Under the pieces are notes generated by a model. That model had not been told where the DNA came from and made no database searches. It worked only from the letters and a program-made list of their open reading frames with translations. The translations under genes were made by a program, and so were the position numbers. A stretch of DNA of 64,000 nucleotides, taken from the NCBI RefSeq assembly GCF_046591575.1, contig NZ_JBIQWA010000003.1:186001-250000 (forward strand). The letters run 5' to 3'. Of this stretch, positions 25,862 to 34,229 are shown in pieces (within the stretch, counting starts at the first letter, position 1; every line of letters starts with the position of its first letter). This DNA comes from Marivita sp046591575 (GTDB lineage: Bacteria; Pseudomonadota; Alphaproteobacteria; Rhodobacterales; Rhodobacteraceae).

Positions 25862-26734
25862 TCAGCCCATTGCGCGCAAGCGCTTGATCAGGCTTGACGT
25901 GTCCCAGCGTCCGCCGCCCAGTTTCTGAACATCCTTGTAGAACTGATCCACCAGCGCCGTGACCGGCAGCGACGCGTCGACCTCGTCTGCCGTGTCCAGA
26001 CAGATGCCCAGATCCTTGCGCATCCAGTCCACCGCAAACCCGTGATCAAATGAATCGTCAATCATCGTCTCGTACCGGTTTGACATCTGCCACGATCCAG
26101 CTGCCCCCTGACTGATCACTTCGACAACGGCGCGGCCATCCAACCCGGCTTTTTCGGCAAAATGAAGCGCCTCGCTCAGCCCCTGAACCAAACCGGCAAT
26201 CGCAATCTGGTTGCACATCTTGGTCATCTGCCCCGCGCCGCTGTCGCCGATCCGGCGACACACCCGCGCATAGGCCGCGATGATCGGCTCGGCCTTGTCA
26301 TAGGCCTCCTGATCGCCGCCGCACATCACCGACAGGGCCCCGTTTTCGGCACCGGCCTGACCGCCGGAAATCGGCGCATCCACAAACGCGATGCCCAAAG
26401 CGTCGGCATCCGCGTATAGCTCGCGTGTCACCTTGGCCGAAACCGTCGTGTGATCCACAAAGATCGCCCCCTTGAGCAATCCGGCAAACGCCCCGTCCTC
26501 GCCCAGACACACGCTGCGCAAATCATCGTCATTGCCAACGCAGGCCATGACAAAATCGCAACCCGACGCCGCCTCTTTCGGGGTGGCCGCACAGGTGCCG
26601 CCATGCGCGTCAGCCCAGGCTTCGGCTTTGGATGTCGTGCGGTTATACACCGTCACATCGTGACCGGCTTTTACAAGGTGACCTGCCATCGGATATCCCA
26701 TGACACCCAGTCCCAAAAACGCAATTTTCGCCAT
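25862..26734 (-). CDS. NAD(P)-dependent beta-hydroxyacid dehydrogenase (3-hydroxyisobutyrate dehydrogenase family)
   Basis: This 290-residue enzyme has the N-terminal dinucleotide fold IAFLGLGVMGYPMAGHLVKA, followed by VTVYNRTTSKAEAW; the Arg after the second strand favours NADP. The substrate motif is seen as DAPISGGQAGAENG. The catalytic lysine is in GAGQMTKMCNQIAIA. The family includes 3-hydroxyisobutyrate dehydrogenase (valine breakdown), tartronate semialdehyde reductase and glyoxylate/succinic semialdehyde reductases; the exact substrate cannot be read. GAGGAG precedes ATG 26734. Confidence 0.88.
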   Translation of the reverse strand: MAKIAFLGLGVMGYPMAGHLVKAGHDVTVYNRTTSKAEAWADAHGGTCAATPKEAASGCDFVMACVGNDDDLRSVCLGEDGAFAGLLKGAIFVDHTTVSAKVTRELYADADALGIAFVDAPISGGQAGAENGALSVMCGGDQEAYDKAEPIIAAYARVCRRIGDSGAGQMTKMCNQIAIAGLVQGLSEALHFAEKAGLDGRAVVEVISQGAAGSWQMSNRYETMIDDSFDHGFAVDWMRKDLGICLDTADEVDASLPVTALVDQFYKDVQKLGGGRWDTSSLIKRLRAMG

Positions 26735-26882
26735 CGCCAACGCTCCTCTTCGATTTGGTCATATTTTGCTGTCTTTACCTGACGCCGGACCGCCCCCTTG
26801 GCAAGGGCTTGCGTGTTCTGTAGGGCGGGTCTGACCGGTCCCGGGGCTGGTCAGGGGCTTATGTGCAAAGGATGACAGGGGC

Positions 26883-29348
26883 GTGGCGCTGATCTTTAGA
26901 GGTTTGGTCTGGGCGACAACGGCCGCACTTGGTGTCAGTGTTCTGGTGGTGCTTAGCGTGTACTACCTCGCCTCGCGTTCGCTGCCCGAATACGACAAGG
27001 TGATCCCGGTGTCCGGGCTGACGGCGGATGTGGAAATTGTGCGTGACAATTCCGGTGTGCCACATATCTTTTCAGCCTCGGATCGTGACGCGTTTTACGC
27101 GTTGGGTTACGCCCATGCGCAGGACCGCCTGTGGCAAATGACTCTGCTGCGACGCACCGTGCAGGGGCGGCTGTCAGAACTTTTCGGCCCCCGTACGCTC
27201 GAAACTGACAAGCTTTTGCGTCGGCTTGATCTGTATTCTTTGGCCGTGCAATCCGTCGATGCGCAGGACGCCCAGACGCTGGACGCGCTCGAAGCCTATG
27301 CCGGCGGTGTGAATGCCCGCATCACCGAGATCAATCGCGACAGTCTGGGCCGCGGCGCGCCGGAATTTTTTATGTTCAACGCGCCTCTCGCCCCGTGGCA
27401 GCCTGCAGATTCGGTGGCATTGATCAAATTGATGGCGTTGCAACTGTCCGGCCATCTGGGCGAAGAGGTGCTGCGTGCGCGCACCTCGCTTTTGCTGCCC
27501 GATGAAAACCGCCTGGCCGACCTGTTGCCTGACGTTCCGGGCCTTGGTGTCGCGGCGCTTCCGGAATATGCCGATCTGGTGCCCAATGTGCCGCAGACCC
27601 GCCAATTCGCCGCGCGCGGCGACACATCCGCATTCTGGCCGGTGCCCGCCCGCGGGTTGGCCGGGGCGTCCAATGCCTGGGCTGCCGATGACACCCGCTC
27701 GGCGACCGGGTCCACGCTTCTGGCCAACGATCCGCATCTGCAATTCACCGCGCCCGCCACCTGGTATCTGGCCCGGCTACAGCTGTCCAATGGCGGCGTG
27801 ATCGGCGCAACAATCCCCGGAATTCCGGCGATCATGGCAGGCCGGTCGGAAACCATCGCCTGGGGGCTGACATCGTCCTACCTGGATGATCAGGACATCC
27901 TGATCGAAGAGCTGAACCCCGACAATCGCGAAGAATACCGCACGTCGGACGGCTACGCGCGGTTTGACACCCGCTCCTCGATAATCGAGATCAAGGATTC
28001 GCCGCCGGTCACGTTGACATTGCGCTGGTCGGAAAATGGACCGATCTTGCCCGCCACGCAGTTCGATCTGGGCACCATAACACCACCCGGCCATGTGACT
28101 GCACTGTCCTGGACCGGGCTAAGCCCGCGTGACACCACCATGTCTGCCGCGATCGGGATCATGTTTGCCCAATCGGTCGAAGACGCGTTTGAGCTGTCCA
28201 AAGCCTATGTTGCCCCGTCCCAGAACCTGACGGTGATTGATGCCAATGGCATCGGAATGAAGCTGGTCGGGGCCATGCCGCGCCGCGATGCGGCGCATCA
28301 AAGCCAGGGGCGTTTGCCCTCGTTCGGATGGCGCGCTGAAAACCGTTGGCAAGGGGTGTTCCCGGATGACGCCAATCCCGTTTTTCTGAACCCCAATGGC
28401 GGTATTGTCGGCAACACCAACAACAAGATCGTCGACCGTCCCTTCCCGCTGCATGTCAGTTTCGACTGGGGCGACAGCCAACGGGTCATGCGCTGGCAGG
28501 GCTTGATGCAGGGGCGCGAAGTCCACACCCGCGACAGCTTTATCGAGGCGCAACTCGACACCGTGTCGATCACGGCGCGCAGCTTGCTGCCGCTGATCGG
28601 CGCGGATCTGTGGTTCACCGGCGAAGCCGCCCCTGACGGCACACCGGAACGCCTGCGCCAACGCGCGCTGGACTTGCTGGCCAACTGGAACGGAGAGATG
28701 AACGAACACCTGCCAGAGCCGCTGATCTATTCGGCCTGGCTGCGCGCGTTGCAGGAACGGCTGATCCGCGATGACCTTGGCCCGCTGGCGTCAGAATTCA
28801 CCCGGGTCGAGCCGCTTTTTATCGAACGGGTTTTTCGCGATGTCGACGGTGCCAGCGCCTGGTGCGATGTGATCCGATCCGCCATCACCGAACGCTGTTC
28901 AGACATTGCCCGGCTGGCGCTGGACGACGCGCTTGTGTGGATATCGGAAACCTATGGCACGGCGCTTGAATCGCTGCGCTGGGGCGATGCGCATCAAGCC
29001 ACCCATGACCACACGGTCCTTGGAGAGGTGCCGCTTCTGCGCTATTTCGTCAATATCCGACAAAGCACATCAGGCGGCGATCACACGCTCATGCGCGGGC
29101 GCGGATCGGGCAAGGACCCGGCCCCGTTTGAAAATGTGCACGGCGCGGCCTATCGCGGTGTCTATGATTTTGCCGATCCCGACAGCTCTGTCTTTATCCT
29201 GTCAACCGGTCAGTCCGGCCATTTCCTGTCGCGTCATTATGACGATATGGGCATCCTGTGGCGGCGCGGCGAATACATTCCCATGTCGCTTGACGAAGAT
29301 CTGGCGCGCGCCGCCTCTGTTGGCATCACACAGCTTGTCCGGCAGTGA
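26883..29348 (+). CDS. penicillin acylase family N-terminal-nucleophile hydrolase
   Basis: This 821-residue Ntn hydrolase is made as one chain and cut into alpha and beta subunits. The expected cleavage is GA|SNAW, making Ser263 the catalytic N-terminus of the beta chain. A membrane or signal segment lies at residues 7-30 (GLVWATTAALGVSVLVVLSV), so it is probably exported. Other marks are RDNSGVPHIFS and AYALGYAHAQDRLWQM-like residues before the cut, and NDPHLQFTAPATWYL after it. Substrates in marine relatives include acyl-homoserine lactones and other amides; which one applies here is open. The start is GTG 26883, and the nearby ATG is in another frame. Confidence 0.9.
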   Translation: MALIFRGLVWATTAALGVSVLVVLSVYYLASRSLPEYDKVIPVSGLTADVEIVRDNSGVPHIFSASDRDAFYALGYAHAQDRLWQMTLLRRTVQGRLSELFGPRTLETDKLLRRLDLYSLAVQSVDAQDAQTLDALEAYAGGVNARITEINRDSLGRGAPEFFMFNAPLAPWQPADSVALIKLMALQLSGHLGEEVLRARTSLLLPDENRLADLLPDVPGLGVAALPEYADLVPNVPQTRQFAARGDTSAFWPVPARGLAGASNAWAADDTRSATGSTLLANDPHLQFTAPATWYLARLQLSNGGVIGATIPGIPAIMAGRSETIAWGLTSSYLDDQDILIEELNPDNREEYRTSDGYARFDTRSSIIEIKDSPPVTLTLRWSENGPILPATQFDLGTITPPGHVTALSWTGLSPRDTTMSAAIGIMFAQSVEDAFELSKAYVAPSQNLTVIDANGIGMKLVGAMPRRDAAHQSQGRLPSFGWRAENRWQGVFPDDANPVFLNPNGGIVGNTNNKIVDRPFPLHVSFDWGDSQRVMRWQGLMQGREVHTRDSFIEAQLDTVSITARSLLPLIGADLWFTGEAAPDGTPERLRQRALDLLANWNGEMNEHLPEPLIYSAWLRALQERLIRDDLGPLASEFTRVEPLFIERVFRDVDGASAWCDVIRSAITERCSDIARLALDDALVWISETYGTALESLRWGDAHQATHDHTVLGEVPLLRYFVNIRQSTSGGDHTLMRGRGSGKDPAPFENVHGAAYRGVYDFADPDSSVFILSTGQSGHFLSRHYDDMGILWRRGEYIPMSLDEDLARAASVGITQLVRQ

Positions 29349-29393
29349 CATGCCCCCTGTCGCGACGGTGACGGCGCAGCGGTCCCGCCGGGC

Positions 29394-30668
29394 CTAAAGC
29401 GTCTCGAATTGACGGGCATCCTTGGCCGACCAGCGTACGCGAATGTGATAGCCGGTATCATCCTGGCTCTCGTCCTCGACCACGGACTTGTCAAACAGCC
29501 ACGCGCGTTTGCGGCCTTCGTCAAACCCCAGATGCAGCACCTCTTCGCGCCGGTCTCCCTCCAGGATCTGGTTCACAGCCTGCAGCATCGGGCCCAGCCC
29601 ATCCCCGGTCAGCGCCGAGGTGGCAAACACCGTCTCGTCCCGCGCGGCGCGTGCAAGAATTGCAGCGCGGTCCTCGTCGGGCATGGCGTCGGTTTTGTTC
29701 CAGACCTCCAGCATCGGTGTGGTGTCTGTCACGCCCAGCGAATTCAGAATATCGCGAACATCCTGCGCCTGCTCTTCCGTCTCATCATGGCTGATGTCGC
29801 GCACATGCAGGATCAGGTCGGCGGCAAGAACCTCTTCGAGAGTGGCCCTGAAGGCGGCCACCAGTTCGGTCGGCAGGTCCGAGATAAACCCGACCGTATC
29901 AGACAGAATCACCTCCGGCCCATCCGGCAACCGAACCGCGCGCATTGTCGGGTCCAGCGTCGCAAACAGCATGTCTTTGGCCATCACCTCGGCACCGGTG
30001 AGCCGGTTGAACAGGGTTGACTTGCCCGCGTTCGTGTATCCGACCAAAGCGACAATCGGGTACGGCACCTTGGCCCGCGCGGCCCGATGCAGGCCGCGGG
30101 TTTTGACAACCTTTTCCAACTGCCGCCGCAAGCGCACCAATTGGTCATCAATCGCCCGCCGGTCCGCCTCGATCTGGGTCTCGCCCGGACCGCCGACAAA
30201 CCCCAAACCGCCGCGTTGACGTTCCAGATGGGTCCAGGCGCGCACAAGCCGCGTCCGCTGATACGACAGCGCCGCCATCTCGACCTGCAACACACCTTCG
30301 CGGGTCGCGGCCCGGTCGCTGAAAATCTCAAGGATAAGTCCGGTCCGATCAAGCAGTTTCACGCCCCAGGCTTTTTCCAGATTACGCTGCTGAACCGGCG
30401 TAACCGGCCCGTCCACCAGCACCAGTTCCACATCCTGCGCCTTGAACAACGCGTCCAGCTCGGCGATCTTGCCCGACCCGAATAGCGCACCGGGCTGTGG
30501 CTTGGGCAAACGCACCACGTCATCGCCCACCACCTCAAGCCCCGGCAACGCCGCCGCCAAGGCCACTGCTTCGGCCAAAGCCGGTTCGGCAGCACGCCGC
30601 GTGCGATCGCTGGTGATGTCCGGATGCAGAACCCAGGCGCGGGTCACATGCGCCTTATGTTCCTTCAA
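29394..30668 (-). CDS. hflX: ribosome-associated GTPase HflX
   Basis: HflX binds and splits stalled 70S ribosomes, especially after heat or antibiotic stress. The 424 residues carry the N-terminal HflX domain with PGALFGSGKIAEL and the linker coiled coil GGLGFVGGPGETQIEADRR. The G domain has GYTNAGKSTLFNRLTG (G1), LSDTVGFISDLP (G3) and NKTD (G4). Its ATG overlaps the hfq stop by 4 bp. The hfq-hflX order is conserved in many proteobacteria. Confidence 0.96.
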   Translation of the reverse strand: MKEHKAHVTRAWVLHPDITSDRTRRAAEPALAEAVALAAALPGLEVVGDDVVRLPKPQPGALFGSGKIAELDALFKAQDVELVLVDGPVTPVQQRNLEKAWGVKLLDRTGLILEIFSDRAATREGVLQVEMAALSYQRTRLVRAWTHLERQRGGLGFVGGPGETQIEADRRAIDDQLVRLRRQLEKVVKTRGLHRAARAKVPYPIVALVGYTNAGKSTLFNRLTGAEVMAKDMLFATLDPTMRAVRLPDGPEVILSDTVGFISDLPTELVAAFRATLEEVLAADLILHVRDISHDETEEQAQDVRDILNSLGVTDTTPMLEVWNKTDAMPDEDRAAILARAARDETVFATSALTGDGLGPMLQAVNQILEGDRREEVLHLGFDEGRKRAWLFDKSVVEDESQDDTGYHIRVRWSAKDARQFETL

Positions 30669-30904
30669 CTTTCGCCTTCGCCGTCATACAGATTGATCGG
30701 CTGTGCTGGCATGATGGTTGAAATGGCATGTTTATAGACAAGCTGCGATTGGCCATCGCGGCGCAACAGCACGCAGAAGTTATCGAACCATGTGATAACA
30801 CCCTGCAGTTTCACGCCATTGATCAAGAAAACGGTGACCGGCACCTTCGTCTTACGAACGTGATTCAGAAAAGCGTCCTGAAGATTCTGCTTATCGGATG
30901 CCAT
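30665..30904 (-). CDS. hfq: RNA chaperone Hfq
   Basis: Hfq is the hexameric Sm-like protein that pairs small RNAs with mRNAs. The 79 residues from ATG 30904 (MASDKQNLQDAFLNHVRKTK) contain Sm1 with VTVFLINGVKLQGVITWFDN and Sm2 with LVYKHAISTIMP, and the short acidic tail typical of alphaproteobacteria. The ten upstream in-frame codons are not supported by a ribosome site. The 122-bp gap to trkH contains the likely own promoter. In relatives Hfq affects nifA and other nitrogen genes, which is relevant to the neighbouring ntr block. Confidence 0.97.
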   Translation of the reverse strand: MASDKQNLQDAFLNHVRKTKVPVTVFLINGVKLQGVITWFDNFCVLLRRDGQSQLVYKHAISTIMPAQPINLYDGEGES

Positions 30905-31026
30905 AGAGTATGCCTTTGTTCTTGTTTTTATCATGCGGGTGACTGCGAATTTAGGCCACTATGTCGTGGGGTTGCCGTAAATTCCAGAGGAAAAACAAGG
31001 AATTTCCCCCGGCGTGACCGACAGGC

Positions 31027-32541
31027 TCAGGATCGCCAGATATCCGGCACCAAAATGACCACAAGTGCCAGCATCTCTAACCGGCCCATGACCATTGCAA
31101 TGGCCGCGATAATTTTCGGCCCCGGCCCCAGTTCAATCAGGCTCAACCGCCCTGCCTCGATCACCTCGATCAGCGGCCCGCAATTGGTCAACGTGGCCAG
31201 CGCCAGCACCAAAGACTGTTCAAACGGGATGTTAAACGCGGCAAAAGCCACCGTTGTAACCGCGATGGTGATGGCAAAGATCATGAAAAACACCCAGGCA
31301 ATAAACGCGCCCTCCCGCCGTGTCTTGCGGGACACCAGACCCGACCGACCCACCGACGATGGATGCACCAGACGGTCTACTTCGCGCATCCCGTTGATGA
31401 TAAGCGCAAACACGCGCAACAGCTTGACACCCCCCGCCGTTGTGGCCACGCCGCCCCCGATCAGCGCCAGCCCCAGCAGGATAAGACCCGGCGTCTCAAG
31501 CCCGGACCACGCCTGCGCATTGACCCAATCTACGCTGGTAAAGCCATGCGTCGTCAGAAACGATAAAACGGTGAACGCCGCCCCCCAAAATGCCCGGACC
31601 GCGGCAACAAAGTTGTTCTGATCGCCAATGTCATAGGCCGCAAAAAAGTGGCGCAGAAACAGAACCAGCGGAATAAGCAGCACAATCGCAAGGCCCAGCC
31701 GGAATTCCGGATCGTGCAACAGGCCCGATTTCTGTCGGCTTCCCGTATCCTCGGAAAATGTCATCCGTGACAGGGCAAACAGCAAAAACACCGCGATGAT
31801 CGCTTCACCGGCAAAGCCGCTATTGGCCCCCTCGGTCCCGCCCACAGGGGAAATCCCGGATGTCGACATCACACTCATCGCATGCACCAAAGCGACAAAC
31901 GGCGTGTCGCCCACAACCAACAGCAGCACCCAAAGCGCCAGCGTCAAAAGCGCGTAGGTCGGAACCAGAACCGCCGCGCTTTTGGCCAGGCGCGTGGCCG
32001 GACTGGCCGTGTCCCGGCGCGCAGCCCCCGCCACCATATCCTGACCCGGCTCGCCCAGGGATGTCACCTCGAATCCGCCAAGGTTCAAAGGTGCCAGAAT
32101 GGCCGCCGCTGCAACCCACATCAGCAAACCGCCCATCCAAGCCACTTGCGCCCGCCACAGATGCTCGGCCATCGAAAGACGTTCAGCCGGGAACAACGGC
32201 AACCCGGTTGTCGACAGGCTGGACACCATTTCCAGATAGGCATTCAGAAACGAGGTCGTTTGCACCGATTCGTAAAACGGCACGGCCAGAACCGCAGGCA
32301 GGGCCAGAAACGTGGCCAACAGCGACAAAAGCTGGCGAATGGCGTTGCGATTGTGCAGCCGGTTGGCCATCGCGAATGCAACCAGTGTGCACAGGATCAG
32401 CCCGATCAACCCAGCATAGAAAAAACTGCGCGCGTCGTTATAGGATTCCGTCCACAACGCCACCGCCGCCGGGACGATCATCGACACCGATGCAAGGCCC
32501 GTCAGCAACAAGAGCAGCGGCAAACGATACAGCAGCGCCAT
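31027..32541 (-). CDS. trkH: TrkH-family potassium uptake channel subunit
   Basis: TrkH forms the K+ pore gated by TrkA. In the 504 residues all four selectivity-filter loops can be read: SSLSTTGLPLF, VMSTSGISPVGG, LTTHGFTSVDW and LATLTNCGPLIEV. This is the four-fold M1-P-M2 design. The protein ends at a hydrophobic segment with LVVILVPDIWRS. It follows trkA after 2 bp and is likely coupled to it. Confidence 0.95.
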   Translation of the reverse strand: MALLYRLPLLLLLTGLASVSMIVPAAVALWTESYNDARSFFYAGLIGLILCTLVAFAMANRLHNRNAIRQLLSLLATFLALPAVLAVPFYESVQTTSFLNAYLEMVSSLSTTGLPLFPAERLSMAEHLWRAQVAWMGGLLMWVAAAAILAPLNLGGFEVTSLGEPGQDMVAGAARRDTASPATRLAKSAAVLVPTYALLTLALWVLLLVVGDTPFVALVHAMSVMSTSGISPVGGTEGANSGFAGEAIIAVFLLFALSRMTFSEDTGSRQKSGLLHDPEFRLGLAIVLLIPLVLFLRHFFAAYDIGDQNNFVAAVRAFWGAAFTVLSFLTTHGFTSVDWVNAQAWSGLETPGLILLGLALIGGGVATTAGGVKLLRVFALIINGMREVDRLVHPSSVGRSGLVSRKTRREGAFIAWVFFMIFAITIAVTTVAFAAFNIPFEQSLVLALATLTNCGPLIEVIEAGRLSLIELGPGPKIIAAIAMVMGRLEMLALVVILVPDIWRS

Positions 32542-32543
32542 TG

Positions 32544-33920
32544 TCAGAAAAAGTCGATAGAGACCTGAAGCAGGCGCTCGACCTCGGCCACATCCCCGGC
32601 AAGACTGAAGATCACAACCTGATCGCCCTCTTCGATCACCATCGCGCCGGTCGGGCGCACCACCTTGTTGCCTTTGCGCACCGCCCCCACGATCACACCT
32701 TCCGGAAAATCAATGTCGCGCATCTTTTGCCCCGCCATCGGCGATGTCGACAACACCTCTGCCTCGATCACCTCGGCTTCTGCATCCCCGATCGAATAGA
32801 CCATCCGCACACGCCCGTGCCGGAAATGTTTGAGGATCGAACTGACCGTCACCGACCGCGGGTTGATATAGGCGTCGATACCCAGCGTTTCCATCAACGG
32901 CTCCAGCGTGGGATCGTTGATCAGCGCAATCGCCATCGGGCAGCCCTCGGATTTGGCCCGCACCGCCGCCAGCATGTTGGTCTTGTCATCATCCGTCACA
33001 CACAGCACCGCATCCGTGCGTTCGATATTGGCTTCGGCCAACAGGCTCACGTCAAGCCCGTCGCCGTTCAGAACAATCGTGCGCTCCAGCGCCTCGGCGG
33101 CGCGTTCGGCGATGAGCCGGTTGCGCTCGATCACCTTGACGCGAATCCGGTCGGCGCGCTGTTCCAGTTCCTTGGCCACCATCAGACCAACATTGCCGCC
33201 CCCGATAATGACCACGCGTTCCTGTTTGCGGTGGGTCTTGCCGAAAATCTCAAGCGTGCGGCGCACATCCTCGTTGTGGGACATCACGTAACAGGCATCG
33301 CCGGGAAAGATTTGGTCACCGGATTCCGGCGCAAACAATGTCCCGTCCCGGCGAATGCCCACCACAATCGACCGCAGGGTCGAGAACAGATCGGTCAGTT
33401 GCTTGAGCGGCGTATTGATGATCGGGCAGTCCTCGTCAATCGTCAGCCCCATCAGGGCCGCATCCCCATCAAGGAATTTCTCCGTATCAAACGCCGCCGG
33501 CGCGTTCAGCCGTTGCAACGCGGCGTCCGCCACCTCCATCTCGGGGCTGATCACCACGTCAATCGGCATATGATCGCGCCGGTAAAGATCCGAATAAATC
33601 GCCGTCAGATAGGATTTCGACCGCAGCCGCGCGATCTTGCGCGGGATCGCAAACACCGAATGCGCCACCTGACAGGTCACCATATTGACCTCGTCCGAAT
33701 GGGTCGCCGCGATGATCATATCCGCATCGCGCGCTCCGGCCTGATCCAGCACATCCGGATAAGACGCAAACCCCGCAATCCCCTGCACATCCAGCGCATC
33801 CGTCGCCCGGCGCACCAGTTCAGAGTTATTGTCGACCACCGTCACGTCATTGCGCTCACCCGACAAATGCCGCGCGATCTGCCACCCAACCTGACCCGCT
33901 CCGCAGATAATGACTTTCAT
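32544..33920 (-). CDS. trkA: Trk potassium transport regulatory protein TrkA
   Basis: TrkA is the cytoplasmic NAD(H)/nucleotide-binding gating ring of the TrkH channel. The 458 residues show two tandem RCK_N-RCK_C units. The first nucleotide fold is VIICGAGQVGWQIARHLSGE, and the second is VVIIGGGNVGLMVAKELEQR. Each is followed by a C-terminal ligand domain. It lies downstream of ntrX, but a 309-bp hairpin-rich gap separates them, so trkAH probably has its own promoter. Confidence 0.96.
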   Translation of the reverse strand: MKVIICGAGQVGWQIARHLSGERNDVTVVDNNSELVRRATDALDVQGIAGFASYPDVLDQAGARDADMIIAATHSDEVNMVTCQVAHSVFAIPRKIARLRSKSYLTAIYSDLYRRDHMPIDVVISPEMEVADAALQRLNAPAAFDTEKFLDGDAALMGLTIDEDCPIINTPLKQLTDLFSTLRSIVVGIRRDGTLFAPESGDQIFPGDACYVMSHNEDVRRTLEIFGKTHRKQERVVIIGGGNVGLMVAKELEQRADRIRVKVIERNRLIAERAAEALERTIVLNGDGLDVSLLAEANIERTDAVLCVTDDDKTNMLAAVRAKSEGCPMAIALINDPTLEPLMETLGIDAYINPRSVTVSSILKHFRHGRVRMVYSIGDAEAEVIEAEVLSTSPMAGQKMRDIDFPEGVIVGAVRKGNKVVRPTGAMVIEEGDQVVIFSLAGDVAEVERLLQVSIDFF

Positions 33921-33985
33921 GCACTCCGCCCGTTTCAGGGCCCCTTGCCGTTGGCGCAGACCCTTGTGTGGCAGAGCTAAGGTGT

Positions 33986-34170
33986 GGGGTCAATTCCCGA
34001 CCCCGTAGGATGCGCGTCGCCGATGCGCGGTGGGCTGCGCCCACGGTTTCGCGCGGAGATTGGAAAACGGCCCTTGCAGGTCATTCATGTGGTATACGGC
34101 AAACGTGGGGTGCGTGCTTGCAAGCACCATGCCCAGCACCAAACAAACCGGTGTGTGAAATCACGCACCC
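33986..34170. repeat. cluster of four REP-like hairpins in the trkA-ntrX gap
   Basis: Four inverted repeats lie in a row. GGGGTC/GACCCC is at 33986-34004 and GTGGGC/GCCCAC at 34030-34044. GGTGC with GCACC (34109-34128) encloses TGC/GCA. GGTGTGTGA/TCACGCACC (34150-34169) pairs over nine bases with one G-T pair. GGGTGCGTG (34108-34116) also mirrors CACGCACCC (34162-34170), so the last two hairpins can form one long stem. The GGTGCGTG palindrome type resembles interspersed repeats common in roseobacters, from memory. No coding frame is credible in 33921-34229. Confidence 0.6.
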
Positions 34171-34204
34171 TACCCATCCAAAAAACCAAACCTTACCAAA
34201 CTTA

Positions 34205-34225
34205 TTAGGTCCACACCGGACCTAA
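34205..34225 (-). terminator. probable terminator of the ntr operon
   Basis: TTAGGTCC (34205-34212) pairs with GGACCTAA (34218-34225) over 8 bp with a 5-nt loop, directly beyond the ntrX stop at 34230. On the minus strand the stem is followed by TAAGTTTGG and then, 20-30 nt later, a run of T, so the U-tract is imperfect. Confidence 0.55.
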
Positions 34226-34229
34226 CGGG

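Noticed and set aside
31860..33980. 706-codon plus-strand open frame antisense to trkH and trkA
   Set aside because: It is a shadow of GC-rich third positions; the translation has low-complexity Arg/His/Pro content and no domain, while the minus strand reads clean TrkH and TrkA.
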